Assembly: GCA_022497145.1 (NCBI GenBank)
Contig: MU385896.1
Coordinates: 124,001 to 188,000, forward strand
DNA from: Rostrohypoxylon terebratum
Lineage: Eukaryota > Ascomycota > Sordariomycetes > Xylariales > Hypoxylaceae
Direction: 5' to 3'
DNA length: 64,000 nt
The translations under genes were made by a program, and so were the position numbers. The notes beneath the pieces are model-generated. The model was not told where the DNA came from. It did no database searches and saw only the letters and a list, made by a program, of their open reading frames with translations. Below, one piece after another: positions 31,878 to 42,492 of this stretch (the stretch's first letter is position 1; each line of letters opens with the position of its first letter).

Positions 31878-32780
31878 TCAGCTTTGCTCCATTGCTCTCC
31901 TTTCAGCCTCCACATTTAGGTGCTGTGTAATCTCCGGTAAGATATGCCAAATCTTCACATCCAAGCCTTCTGCGTTGCATTTGCTAACCTCAGAGAGGAA
32001 TATCTGCCATAAGTCGCGGTTGTCGTGAACTTCTTCTGGCATCGGGAGTTGCCACTCAGAAGATAGCCATCTCCCTATCTGCGATATGATCGCGTTGGCG
32101 ACATAGTCCGAGCTTGTCGCGATGACTAAGGAATGAAAGCCATCGACTGCCCACCGCCGGTGCTGGAGGGCTGCGATCAGGACTCGGATGTCGACACGTT
32201 GTTGCGTTTTCGGAACGACGCGTGATCCAACCATCGCGTCCTCTAAGTGACCGCTTCTTATGTAAAACTCAGAGCCGTCGAGCGTGTGCCTAAACTAAAG
32301 TACCCAGCCGGCTTGAGGATCACGCGATTCCTTCCACACCCGGATGGCGCCAGCGAAGATCAATAGTTGCTTCGGGTCAGATCGGCGGACGAAGTAGGTA
32401 GTTCCTTTCGACCACGGACTAGAAATCTCGCGGAAAAGATCCGATGGAAGGGCACCCCAGGATGGGGGAACGAACATCTGTGGTATTAACCATTCTGTTC
32501 TAGGATCGTTAGGGTCTGATAGGGCAGGCAATTCGGGTGGCGTAGAGGAACTGCGTGGCGGGGGTTCGGGGGATTTGTCGCGACCAAGGATATCCAGTGT
32601 GCTTGCTAATGAATATCTGAAGCCCGGTTCTAAAGTATGCAGTATAGATTCCAGCTCATGTTTTGGTAGTCTGATCAGATAATCGTAGACGGAGAAGTCT
32701 AACTCGCATGCAAAGCAGACAACTAACCCATGCAGACTACAAACATAGCGACTGTCCGAGATCTGGGTACACTTGGACAT
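31878..32780 (-). pseudogene. RNase H-like domain protein with in-frame stop
   Basis: The reading frame from the ATG at 32780 runs to a stop at 31878 over 301 codons but contains one internal TAG at 32297-32295 (codon 162). Both halves are in the same frame, and no plausible intron removes the stop. The N-terminus (SRYVCSLHGLVVCFACELDFS) is a Cys/His motif seen in fungal proteins carrying a C-terminal RNase H-like domain. That domain starts near TYFVRRSDPKQLLIFAGAI and continues after the stop as DGSEFYIRSGHLED, RVDIRVLIAALQHRRW, SLVIATSSDYV and NRDLWQIFLSEV. Two usual acidic catalytic positions look lost (FAGA where TDGA is normal; ATSSDYV where ATDSEYV is normal). Most likely a decayed gene; readthrough or sequence error are alternatives. 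Confidence 0.7.
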
Positions 32781-35700
32781 CAGGGACGCTACCAAGAGAA
32801 GAGAAATATATATGGGCGCCAAAACAATGTTGTATAATCTGTTGTGGGAGAAACGAGTACCTGGTTGTCTTAATTGAATGTCTACTACCTACCTAGTAGG
32901 TAGTACTAGATAGTCCAAGTTAACCTGTAGTACGGTATACAGACACGCACTTATTCATGATCTTTCTGACCTTTCTGACCTTTCTGACATGGACCTACCT
33001 AGGTTAGAAAGCTTCCACGCTCTTGATAGCGGCTGCGTGTTCGACTAAACGTCCATTACGATGAAGGTGCGTTGTAGGTATTTACATAACTTGTACCTAC
33101 CTACCTTAGGTAGTAGTCTGACCTAGGTACCTAAGGTCCTAAGGACCTCGGAAGGTCTGAAGCTCAAAGTCATGCGACGCTCTTTCTCGCGAATCCATCG
33201 CACATTACCTACAACCTACCTAATTATTCCACGGCCATATTGAGGCATACATACCTGAGGTATAATCTTTTCACATACACTGGATACATGACGGTTATCT
33301 AGAGTGCACGAGTTGAAACTTAGGTACCCTATTGTTTCTGATTATACGACGCCTTAGACAGGCAGACAGGTGCTCGGGCTCAGGGGTGGCTTACGTAAGC
33401 AATATCTCAGGGGCAAGTGAAGTTCAAATATCTATTTCCGTATACCCACCAACGGCGAGCATCGTTCGACCTCTGTTAGTTTATGGGAATGGTGGTTTGA
33501 TGTGTTCCATCAACCTTGATAAATTGATTGCTTTCAATCGATCGCATTTGCGCGAGTCAAATTGCCAGTTCAGTGATGCGCGAGGACGTAATGCAAGTTG
33601 GCAAAATCCCTCCCATTGAGAATGTATTTGGGCGGAGGGAGTATTCATCGTAGATGAAAGGCAATTTATCCCACGAGTTTCTGGTATGAGATTTCGTATT
33701 TTGCCCACAGTCCTGATATGATCGTGCATAATAAATACCTAGTACTAGGTAAATAGTTACAATTGTTAAGGCACCCATGATATGGTTGAATATATTGGAT
33801 TAGCCTATGTATGTTATGTATGTATGTTGTTGGAACAAGGGTTGCGATTAATTACCATCATGGATATTATATTAACCTAGTAGGTACTATATGCTGTACT
33901 ATGTATTGTACGTACTTAAGTCTTACGTTTCAAATATTAATTACATCAAAGAGCAAATGCTTGTTTAATACCTCAAGTTTCGGTTGTAATCCAGAAGCCT
34001 GAGCCGGCCGCTTATGAAATGATATATGGTCGATATGATCTCCATTTATACATACCTATAGCATGGAGGCCAATTTTTTTTATCAGGAAAAGTTGGGACA
34101 AAGATCAAGGCAGACCGGCAGACTGCTGAAGATCTAGCTGAGACCTATATACGGGCCTTACGTAGGTGGTGCCCAGGTGATCGCCAAGGCGTTGTTGTCC
34201 AGCACAGTGGAAGACCCGCCAGCCCGCCCGAGCAAAGCTGACTCGGGTCAGCTGCCAGGGGTATCATCTTCCGTTCGATCGTACCTATACGTCGTACACT
34301 AGGTACCTATCACGACGGCAGTGATCTTCAAACTGCATCAGGCCTCGGGACTATTTCTGTATGCCTACACTCACCCACTTACGTTCGTACGTACGATGCG
34401 TTTTTATTCTTTCTTTCTTTCTTTCTTTTAGTAATTTGACACGAGGGATTTTCATAGCGTGCAGATGACAGAGTATAAACATCAATTCTAGGCTGAAGAA
34501 GTCTTGTTTCATAGGGTAGCAAGGGATGCATCGCAACGTGGACAATCAGTACCTAACCTAGTAATAAGCAGTCTCGACTCTTAACTCTCGACTCTTGACT
34601 ACCTACATATGTTCATAGTATTAGGTAGTAGTAGTTATCTAAAGGCTGAAGCTTTTGTGATGATTTGCAACGAAGTAGGGAAAAGATGCTAGAAAGTCCC
34701 GAGTCTGATCGAGTTCCTCATCTCATCTGCCAGCGAACGCACCGACGTTCTCAATGCGCATATGTACCTACTACAGCATAATAAGCATAATAATACTATG
34801 TACTACTATGTATGTACATGGGCAATGGGCATAACATTCTTTTAGGAGTCGAAGCTCGTTTAGGTAGTTGACCCCGGATACTAATTAAATGGATGTGAAA
34901 CATGTTCCCCTGAGTCCCGTACTCTTTAAGGGCTGATAGGTTCGTTTGAGAAATAGAAATAACATCCAGAGAATCCCCTTGCTTATCAAAGAGTCAAGGA
35001 ACAACCCAGCCCTCGGTACGCAACAGCCGAAGCTAAGCTTAAAAAGATACTACGTACGAAGTATTAATATAACTATATAGTACTTATTAGAAGGTGAAAG
35101 AAAAAGAAAAGATTTTCGCCATCCGCGAACGGACTGTTCTGTTAAAACTTAATAAATCAAATGATAATGGGTGAGGTATGTACGAAGTACCTACTACGTA
35201 TTTACTCGCCGGGCCCTTTACCGCCATCTGCTCTGTTATTGCCAAGAAGATCTTGATTTGGTGGGTCATCGAGATTTCACTGGCAGACTGGACGGGAGAG
35301 CGCCAACTAGAATCGAGCACTTGCATGGTGGCGTGCCGCCGCACAACCCGCACAACCCGCACAACCCGCACGTCTAGCATGAGGTTTTTTTTTCGATTTT
35401 TTCTTCTTCTCGAGTTCTGACTGATGATGTAAGATCTTTGGTAGAACCTAGGTACCTAGGTACCTAAGTACATGTGTATATTCGATATTTAGGTACCTCG
35501 GACTAGCTGTAGCCTGTAGGTAGGACCTAGGACCTAGGTACCGGATTGCCTTGCCCTTCTTATGTTGTGTAGATCGACGGGAATTTGTCAAAGTTGGAAA
35601 GATCGTCGGTGATAACTTGTGATTTGACTGACTGTCCGGAGTCTTGCCAACTATCCCGTCACCTTCCACAACAGTCAAAAGACATACAACGTACATGGAT

Positions 35701-36353
35701 ATTGCAGTCTACTGAACCCGAGCTTGTGGTTGCGGAGGGCTGGGAGGATCGCCAGGTAACGAAGATTGGGGGCTGTTATTCTGGCAGACTCCAGACTCCG
35801 CCATCGTGAGTTTACATCCACGGAAGTACATTTAGTTGGGTATTCTACTATTATAAGCGCGTGTATTGCGACGAACGCGCGGTAAAGTAGACCTAGATAC
35901 TACATACTACTACTAGTAGTATGACAAAAGGCCGGACGGCTCAGGCAAGAATAGGTAGTAGTAGGTAACTGGGAGTTGGGCGTTGCAGCGCGCGCTTAAC
36001 CTTGACTTCTGCAGCAGTGAGCAATGAGCAATGAGCAGTCAAGACTCGGTACTTAGGCTATTATTCAATGTTCGTATTCGTGACAACGGCGGTTATTGCT
36101 CGCGGCTATTTACGGGTGGATAGGCTATCTACAGTAACAAAGAGTTAAAGACATTTTCTATTATCGTCGCCAGAGTCGCGGTAATAGCTGTCAACAATGC
36201 GATGGATGGTCCTAGACAATAAGATGTTACGATATTAGACGATGTGAGTTGTAAGAGTTGAAAGAGTTGTGACTCGACGTAGTTGTTAAAGGGAGAATTA
36301 GAGTCAGTAGGTTATAGGTTAATCTGCGTTAGGTATTGTAATACAATACGTCC

Positions 36354-36369
36354 TACATAGTACTATGTA
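36354..36369. repeat. Perfect 16-bp palindrome TACATAGTACTATGTA
   Basis: Identical to its reverse complement; flanked by further TAC/GTA short repeats. Confidence 0.88.
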
Positions 36370-38096
36370 TGTAGGTGAGCCCTAAGAAACTAAAAGATCC
36401 TGGGGCAGGTACGAATAGGACGAATAGGGCATGGATGTTTCACCATCTACTCTTGCTGCCTTGCTAATCTTCAGGTGCATTGGCAGATTGGATAACAACT
36501 AGCCCTGGAGCTCCCTGGAGCTCACTAAACCTTCTAAGTTGAAGTCTACTAGTACGCTACATCCATAGTAGGTAGGGCTAAAGGTGCCTTGGGCCCCGAG
36601 GTGCTGGTTGGCAGTTGCAGCTGCCAGCTCAGAGATGGCTGTATCTGACCAGGGTCCAGGGTGGCAGGGTGGCAGGGTGGGGGGCGGTTTTTTTCTGCGC
36701 TAAACTACCTAAAGTTTAACAGCTGTAAACTTCACCTTTATGCCAAGGGCTACCGGGGGGTTTCTCTGTCCTTTTTTTTTTTCCAACTCCTTGATCTTTT
36801 CAATCTTCTTCCATCTTCTTGGTAATATTCGTAATCTTCACTCTCATCCAACCAACTAACCCAACTAACCCTCAACCACCCTCAACCACATGCAAGTAAC
36901 CTTAAGGACCATCTTATAGGCCGCCGCGGACTACTTCGATCGGGCTTTTACAACAATTTCGCATTTACGAATACTTATTCATCTAATTCTCATCCGGATT
37001 TCGGATTCCGGACTTACTTGTCGTATCGTACGTGCCATCTGTGGAACTGGTTAGCCAACTCGCCAGCTCATCACTCTTGGCTTTTACTTCAATGTTGTCA
37101 GCTTGTCAGCTTGTCTGCTTGTCTGCTTGTACAACTAGCCAGGTAGCGTAAGATGTTTAGTGTTGCTACTCGTTGCTACTCGTCACTATTCGTTACTGCT
37201 ATACATATCCGCGGATAAATCTCTACTTCGAGAACATTCCCCTTACATAGTATATCGTCTCATACTATGTCTAGTATACATACTATTACCTACATGGCCA
37301 TTATCATGCTTACACGCTATGTAGTAGCAAGAGACTAGACTCAGATCCCGTCGGGTTCCATTCTAAACATCAGCCATTAACCATCAAGGTAGAGAGATCG
37401 CGCCGCCCCGGAGCATTTTTCGACTATGAATCCAGGTCTCGATTTTCGAGCTTACAAAGTACTGACCATTCACAATGCGCGAACCTATTGTTCCTCCTAA
37501 TATGGCTTAAAAATTCAGGAACAACGCGCCCAATGCTACTCTACCGCTCTGCCACTCTGCCACTCTGGGGTGTTACCCACCACATCAGGCATATCTCTTG
37601 CTGCTCTCGTCAAGTCAGTCAAGACTCAAGAGGAAAAAAGCCCCCCGCCCCCTCCCCTTACCAGTTTCACCCTTAGCTCCCACAATTAATTTCCGTCCCA
37701 GCGGTGCATAATGTTTCCATTTCTTTGGTTCCTGTGTCTTCCTGTCTTAAGTCTCTTTGTCCGATGTCCCCTGGCAGCTTGGTTATCCTTTCAAGGCTTC
37801 AATGACCTTGTCTGCTTGTCTGCTTGACTGCATGTACTAGTTTGTAAGTTCCTTTGTCATCCACTTTTTAGGCAGTGTCACCATCTTCTTCAGACCCCCT
37901 GTGGGATCTGTTCAAGCACATCGTGAGGTCTAACCCTGACTCCTTGCCCCGGTACCACCACGCACTAACCGACTGGTTTGTCATGGGCTTGTTAATATAT
38001 ATCTCTCCTAGGTGAGCCTCTTCGGAGCTCTCTCGTTGGTCTCTTTTCCCAACTATTGTGCCTTCACGCTCTTTTATTCCGCTCTTGCTAGCCGAG

Positions 38097-38106
38097 TTTA
38101 TATATA
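38097..38106 (+). promoter_or_regulatory. Candidate TATA box of the GH16 gene
   Basis: TTTATATATA lies ~280 bp before the GH16 ATG and is followed by a pyrimidine-rich leader, consistent with transcription starting near 38130. Confidence 0.5.
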
Positions 38107-38133
38107 CCACACTCTTTTTTTTCTTGCTTCCGT

Positions 38134-38157
38134 GTTGATAGCCAGTTAGCTATCAAC
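38134..38157 (+). promoter_or_regulatory. Perfect hairpin in the probable GH16 leader
   Basis: GTTGATAGC, six-base loop CAGTTA, GCTATCAAC: nine base pairs without mismatch, about 230 bp before the start codon. It could be an RNA stem in the 5' untranslated region or an operator-like dyad. Confidence 0.6.
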
Positions 38158-38386
38158 TTGTTAACTTCGTCTCTCTCTTTTTTTGACTATATATCTGTCA
38201 ACCTCCCTGCAAGACAGGCTCCTTTCTACCACAGCCAGGACAGCTATCCCTTCAACATACATCTTAGCTTGGCCTCGTCTATCCAGGAGATCTTCAGATC
38301 TATAGGACCAGGCACTTTTACACCTGACTATCATTACGCACCTGATACTAGTTTATCTGTCGCTCCCGATTACATACATTTTCAAA

Positions 38387-39366
38387 ATGAGATTCCAGCA
38401 AAGCTTGTTCGCCTGTGTGGCTCCGGCTCTCGTCTCGGCTATCACTCCTCCGAGTATCCAGGGTATGAGCATTGTCTTCTCCGAGGACTTCGAGGGTTCC
38501 GCGGGTGCCTCGCCCAAGGGTAATGTGTGGAACATCATGGATGCTATCGACACCAACAACGAAGTCCAGACATACACTACCTCCAACCAAAATGTTCAGA
38601 TCAGCGGCGGCGGTACCGTTCAGTTCGTCCCACGCAAGTCTCCCGCCGGCACTTGGACTTCAGGTCGTATCGAATCCAAAGGATCCTGGACTCCCGCGCC
38701 TGGCAAGGTCACCAAGATTCAGGCGAACATTCTACTAGGCGATAACCCCATAATAAACAAACAAGGACTTTGGCCTGCCTTTTGGGCCCTCGGCGACGCG
38801 ATGCGCCACGGTACTCAGTGGCCTGCTGCCGGAGAAATAGATATCATGGAACAGGTCAATGGGCTCCTCACCGGCTATGGTACTCTCCATTGCGGAAGTT
38901 CTGTCGGTGGCCCTTGCAATGAGCCTATCGGACGTGGTAAGGCCACTGCTATGCCCGCCGATGGCTTCCACGTCTGGGGTGTCACGATCGACCGTACCAA
39001 TGACGATTGGACAAAGCAAACCATCTCATGGACACTGGATGATAATACCTTCTCTACCGTTACTGGGGCCGATATCAACGATGCCCCTACTTGGTCGGCT
39101 CTAGCCCACAGCCCTCTGTAAGCATCCGTCCCGCGTGAACAGATGGTCATTTACTACTTACTAATATTACTCTTCATCTAGGTACGTTATCCTGAATGTT
39201 GCCGTTGGCGGTGACTGGCCGGGTGCTCCCAACCTAGTAAGTACCTACATTTCTCACATATACTTCACCAATGCGTCCACCGAAGCTAATCTGTTATGTA
39301 TAGCTCACGCTTGATGGCTACGGTAGCATGATGGAGGTTCAATGGGTCGCCATCTACTCGTCTTAG
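38387..39366 (+). CDS. Secreted GH16 endo-beta-glucanase-type protein
   Basis: Concanavalin-like glycoside hydrolase of family 16, acting on beta-1,3 or mixed beta-1,3/1,4 glucans of cell walls. Exons are 38387-39117, 39182-39236 and 39304-39366, giving 282 aa, complete for a single-domain member. The signal peptide is MRFQQSLFACVAPALVSA. The catalytic motif GEIDIMEQ supplies the nucleophile and acid/base Glu (E-x-D-x-x-E). LWPAFWALG, the conserved strand before it, and NVAVGGDWPG near the C-terminus are typical. There is no CBM, Ser/Thr-rich stalk or GPI signal, so it is probably released. The long pyrimidine-rich leader suggests strong or growth-phase expression. Confidence 0.93.
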
Positions 39367-40319
39367 ATGGGAGTCCTAGTAACGCGATATGATACACCGA
39401 AAAAAATTATAGAATTGGGTGTATATATGGGGAATGGAATTTGGCGTTTACCAAAGACTGGGTTCGGAATCTTGGATGAGCCTTGAGATACCTATTTATG
39501 TTATGTGATTTTTGCTATATCTCTATTCTGGGAGATAAGGCGCGTTTCGATGTCTCATCTGCTTTGGAAGACCCTTCGTTGCGGATACCCCTTTTTGCTT
39601 CTATTCAATGCGATGGATTGGATTCGCGACTTGGCATATATACTTGCTAGTATATGCCCTTTGCAACTATACACAGACTCCCGGCCCCCAATGTCGTTTT
39701 ATTACCTATGCTTCGTATCTCATTGTCTTCATGATTAACACGGGTACTCCCGCAATTTGCCGACTACGCTGACTTTTTGGATATATCGTCAGCAGCTGTT
39801 CTGTAGGGTACCTAATCATGGGGTAGATGTCTCCAGAAGTCGCATCACCTCGACTTCACTTTCTGACCATCACAATGTTATGTTTTAATTTGACAGTCTG
39901 ATTCCCCCCTTTTCATGCTAATTCTAATGTTTGGACGTTCACCGTTGGCCGGACGTCCGAAACCTGCCCAAGGTGTCAGCGCTAAGGTGCTGAAAGCCAC
40001 CGACTCAGTTGCCTGGCCAGTGGCGATCTGCTCCAAGCCGTCCACTTGAGACCAGACGTGCCCAGCTCCTAGGTTACCTAGGAATTAATTTTACCGACTT
40101 TGCTATAAAGAGACATCACTGAAGCTGCATAAGGTATTGTACCTAGGACCTAGGTAGGTAGGTATTTCACAGAAGCAACTCTGATATCTCGGTGTAAAAA
40201 AAATATTCTCATTATATCAAGGCAAAATAGTGAGGAAAGATATCTACCTAGTAGGTAGTGAAAAGTTTTGGTTTTTTTTTTTTTTAAAAAAAAAACAGAT
40301 TACTCGCTCCTTGATAACG
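39367..40319. other. Convergent 3' region, GH16 and Dal5-type permease
   Basis: No gene seen over ~950 bp. It holds CCTAGG/TAGG clusters (40068-40165), the dyad CTACCTAGTAGGTAG at 40244-40258, and adjoining T and A runs near 40270-40295 that could form a hairpin or polyadenylation signals. Confidence 0.55.
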
Positions 40320-42492
40320 CTACATCGTGTATCGGAACTGCATAACATGGTATCAGATGAGCCTCTCAAGTAGTGGGGTGTAGGGGAGCGGAAAGGAATA
40401 TTGACTTACATAAGGATTCTCGAAGTCAGTACAATCCTGCTCTCCAAGTTGTTTACCTCTTTCTATCCTCTCCTCTTCGCTGATGCCTTGCTCAGCCAGC
40501 TGCTTTTCCCGTCGCCGATTTCTCATGACGAGGATGACCCGCCACGCAACGAGCAAGAAGAACTCTAACCCGAAGCATACCGAACAAGCAGCAGTCCCGG
40601 GAATATACCTCGGCGCATCTTTCGCTTTGAAGATCTGTGATCCGACCATGTTCCCCACGCAATATCCGACAAATGTGAAAGAAGAGGTCAGCGTACGCTT
40701 AGTACGGCCGGCGACATTCGAGGGAATCAGAGTCCAAGCTAAGAAGAGCGCTACCACGCAAGGAACAGTGATGAAGTATCTAGAAGTCAGGTGTCAGGTC
40801 TCCCTTAGCACGATTCTCGAAATATACAGCGCAAAAAAAATGAAGCCCGCCTATCCAAAGGACTACTTACCCTGCCCACTTAGTCCACTTATATTGAGGT
40901 TCGTTCGGAAGCGCTGCCATTATGGCGAAACCGGCAACTGGCGGGATGACGGATACCATCATGAAATACCTTAGATCTCTGGTTAGCTAACTTTTGATTC
41001 TTAGAAACGAAAACCTCGCGCCCCAACTTACAAACGTAGATCCTTCTTTCTGCTTGTGATGAGGCCGATACAGACGAACCACAGCACAGACGTGATATTT
41101 CTCGGGATATCAAGGAGAATGACTTGCAAGTTGGCTAGCAAGTTGTTAGATCTTGTTCTCTTCCAGGTCTCATTCAAAAACCTACTGAAACCTGCGTTGG
41201 TATTGATGATAGAGCCGAAAGCAGTTATACCCCCGTTTGGCACGGAATTTAAAAACGCATTAATGCCAGCAAACCAGAACTATGGGTTACGGAATCGCAT
41301 ACCGTGTTAGTTGCACGACGTCGATACTTCTGCCCTCTGTCTAAGGGCCGGCGATAGGTGCCACTCACGCATGGGTCGATCAAGCACTCTCGCGCTTGCC
41401 TCCACTTCCACTTCTTGATGCCGGTCTTGTCGTGTCCCGTGTTATTCGACAATATACGTGCGTTGGCGACCTTCTTCTCCTCGGGCGATAGCCACCGCAC
41501 TTCAGACGGCGTTCCTAACAGGAAAAGACACAAGCATCCGACAAGGAGTGTCATGCCTCCTAGAAACTATACCGATAGAATAGCCATCAGACCGTTAGCA
41601 CGATCCCATTTGTATGCATGTAAGGCACGAAGGCTGCAACAATCGGAGGAAAGGGGGGGCTTGGCATACATAGGACATATATCTCCAGGCCTGGAATTCG
41701 GTTCCGCGCTTATACTGGACGGAGCCGATCCCGTACAGGATCAAGTTGGCGATAACGCCGAAGCCGGCGTTGGCGCTCTGAAAAACCAGGGATCGCGATG
41801 CGTGCTCGCGCGTGGTGTACCAGCTTCCGACGACGAGGATGAAGCCTGGCGAGATGCAGCATTCAAAGAATCCCTGGAGCGCGCGCAGCGTGACAAGCTG
41901 GGTGAAGTTTTGCGCGAAGCCGATGCATAATACGACAACGCCCCAACAGAGCATGTAGCACGACAGGGTGCGGCCCATCATATACCGCTGCAGAATGAAG
42001 TTGGAAGGAAACTCGAAACACATGTAGGTGATGTAAAATATCGTGGTGAGCCACGAGTACTGTTGGCCGTGCAAGCCCGTGTCTTTTGAGAGACCGAAGG
42101 TGGCTTGTGTTCCGATAGATGTCTTGTCTGTTTGTTGTATGCCATAGCAGAGCCACATGAGAGGCAGCAGATATCTATCGACTTTCCTCTTCAACTTGTA
42201 GTATTCCTCCTCGCTATAACTCGGGGCTGTTTTCTAGGTAGTAAGTAAGCTGGAACCAACACAACACAACACAACACTAAACGAAATACTGATTGAGTGA
42301 AGCCGAACCTGCGTCTTCCTGAATGTCGCCAGCCGCAACGCTACCCTTCTCGCTGATCTCCGCGTCCATCACCTTCGCCTGATCCTTCTCTACATCTTTC
42401 TCCACAACCTTCTCCTTGTCGGAGTCGGTAGGGATTTCCAAGGGGCCCTTAGCCTCCATAGGGACGGCCACGATCTCGGGTGTTTGAGACAT
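40320..42492 (-). CDS. Dal5-type MFS permease (anion:cation symporter family)
   Basis: Plasma-membrane proton symporter related to yeast Dal5 (allantoate/ureidosuccinate), whose fungal paralogues import small organic anions, vitamins or dipeptides. Exons in coding order are 42492-42283, 42233-41670, 41566-41369, 41279-41032, 40969-40871, 40779-40410 and 40337-40320; all phases agree and give 568 aa with about 12 membrane segments. Family strings include KVDRYLLPLMWLCYGIQQTD, LQGFFECCISPGF, SVPNGGITAFG and the C-terminal ENPYFRYTM. The charged N-terminal ~70 residues are cytoplasmic. Intron 1 is the weakest call: it needs donor GTTTAG and contains a CAACA microsatellite. No specificity can be read from the sequence. 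Confidence 0.9.

Larger units (their letters stand above)
32781..38386. other. 5.6-kb gene-free region upstream of the GH16 gene
   Basis: No coding sequence supported. It contains many TAGGTA/CCTAGG palindromes (32889-32903, 33094-33150, 35447-35460, 35520-35545, 36354-36369), 10-bp TTTCTGACCT repeats (about 32964-32993), a CTTT run (34408-34428), CGCACAACC repeats (35340-35370), a GGTGGCAGG run (36660-36682), and TGTCTGCT repeats (37103-37130). From about 36770 to the GH16 start the top strand becomes pyrimidine-rich, as in leaders of highly expressed fungal genes. A promoter and long transcribed leader, possibly with noncoding RNA, is the likeliest content. Confidence 0.55.

Noticed and set aside
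32781..32822. Hydrophobic N-terminal extension of the RNase H-like protein
   Set aside because: Its first codon is TTG, and the conserved Cys/His motif begins right after the ATG at 32780.
33000..38000. Degraded retrotransposon in the long gene-free region
   Set aside because: No reverse transcriptase, integrase or gag-like fragments in any frame and no long terminal repeats; the content is simple repeats and pyrimidine-rich DNA.
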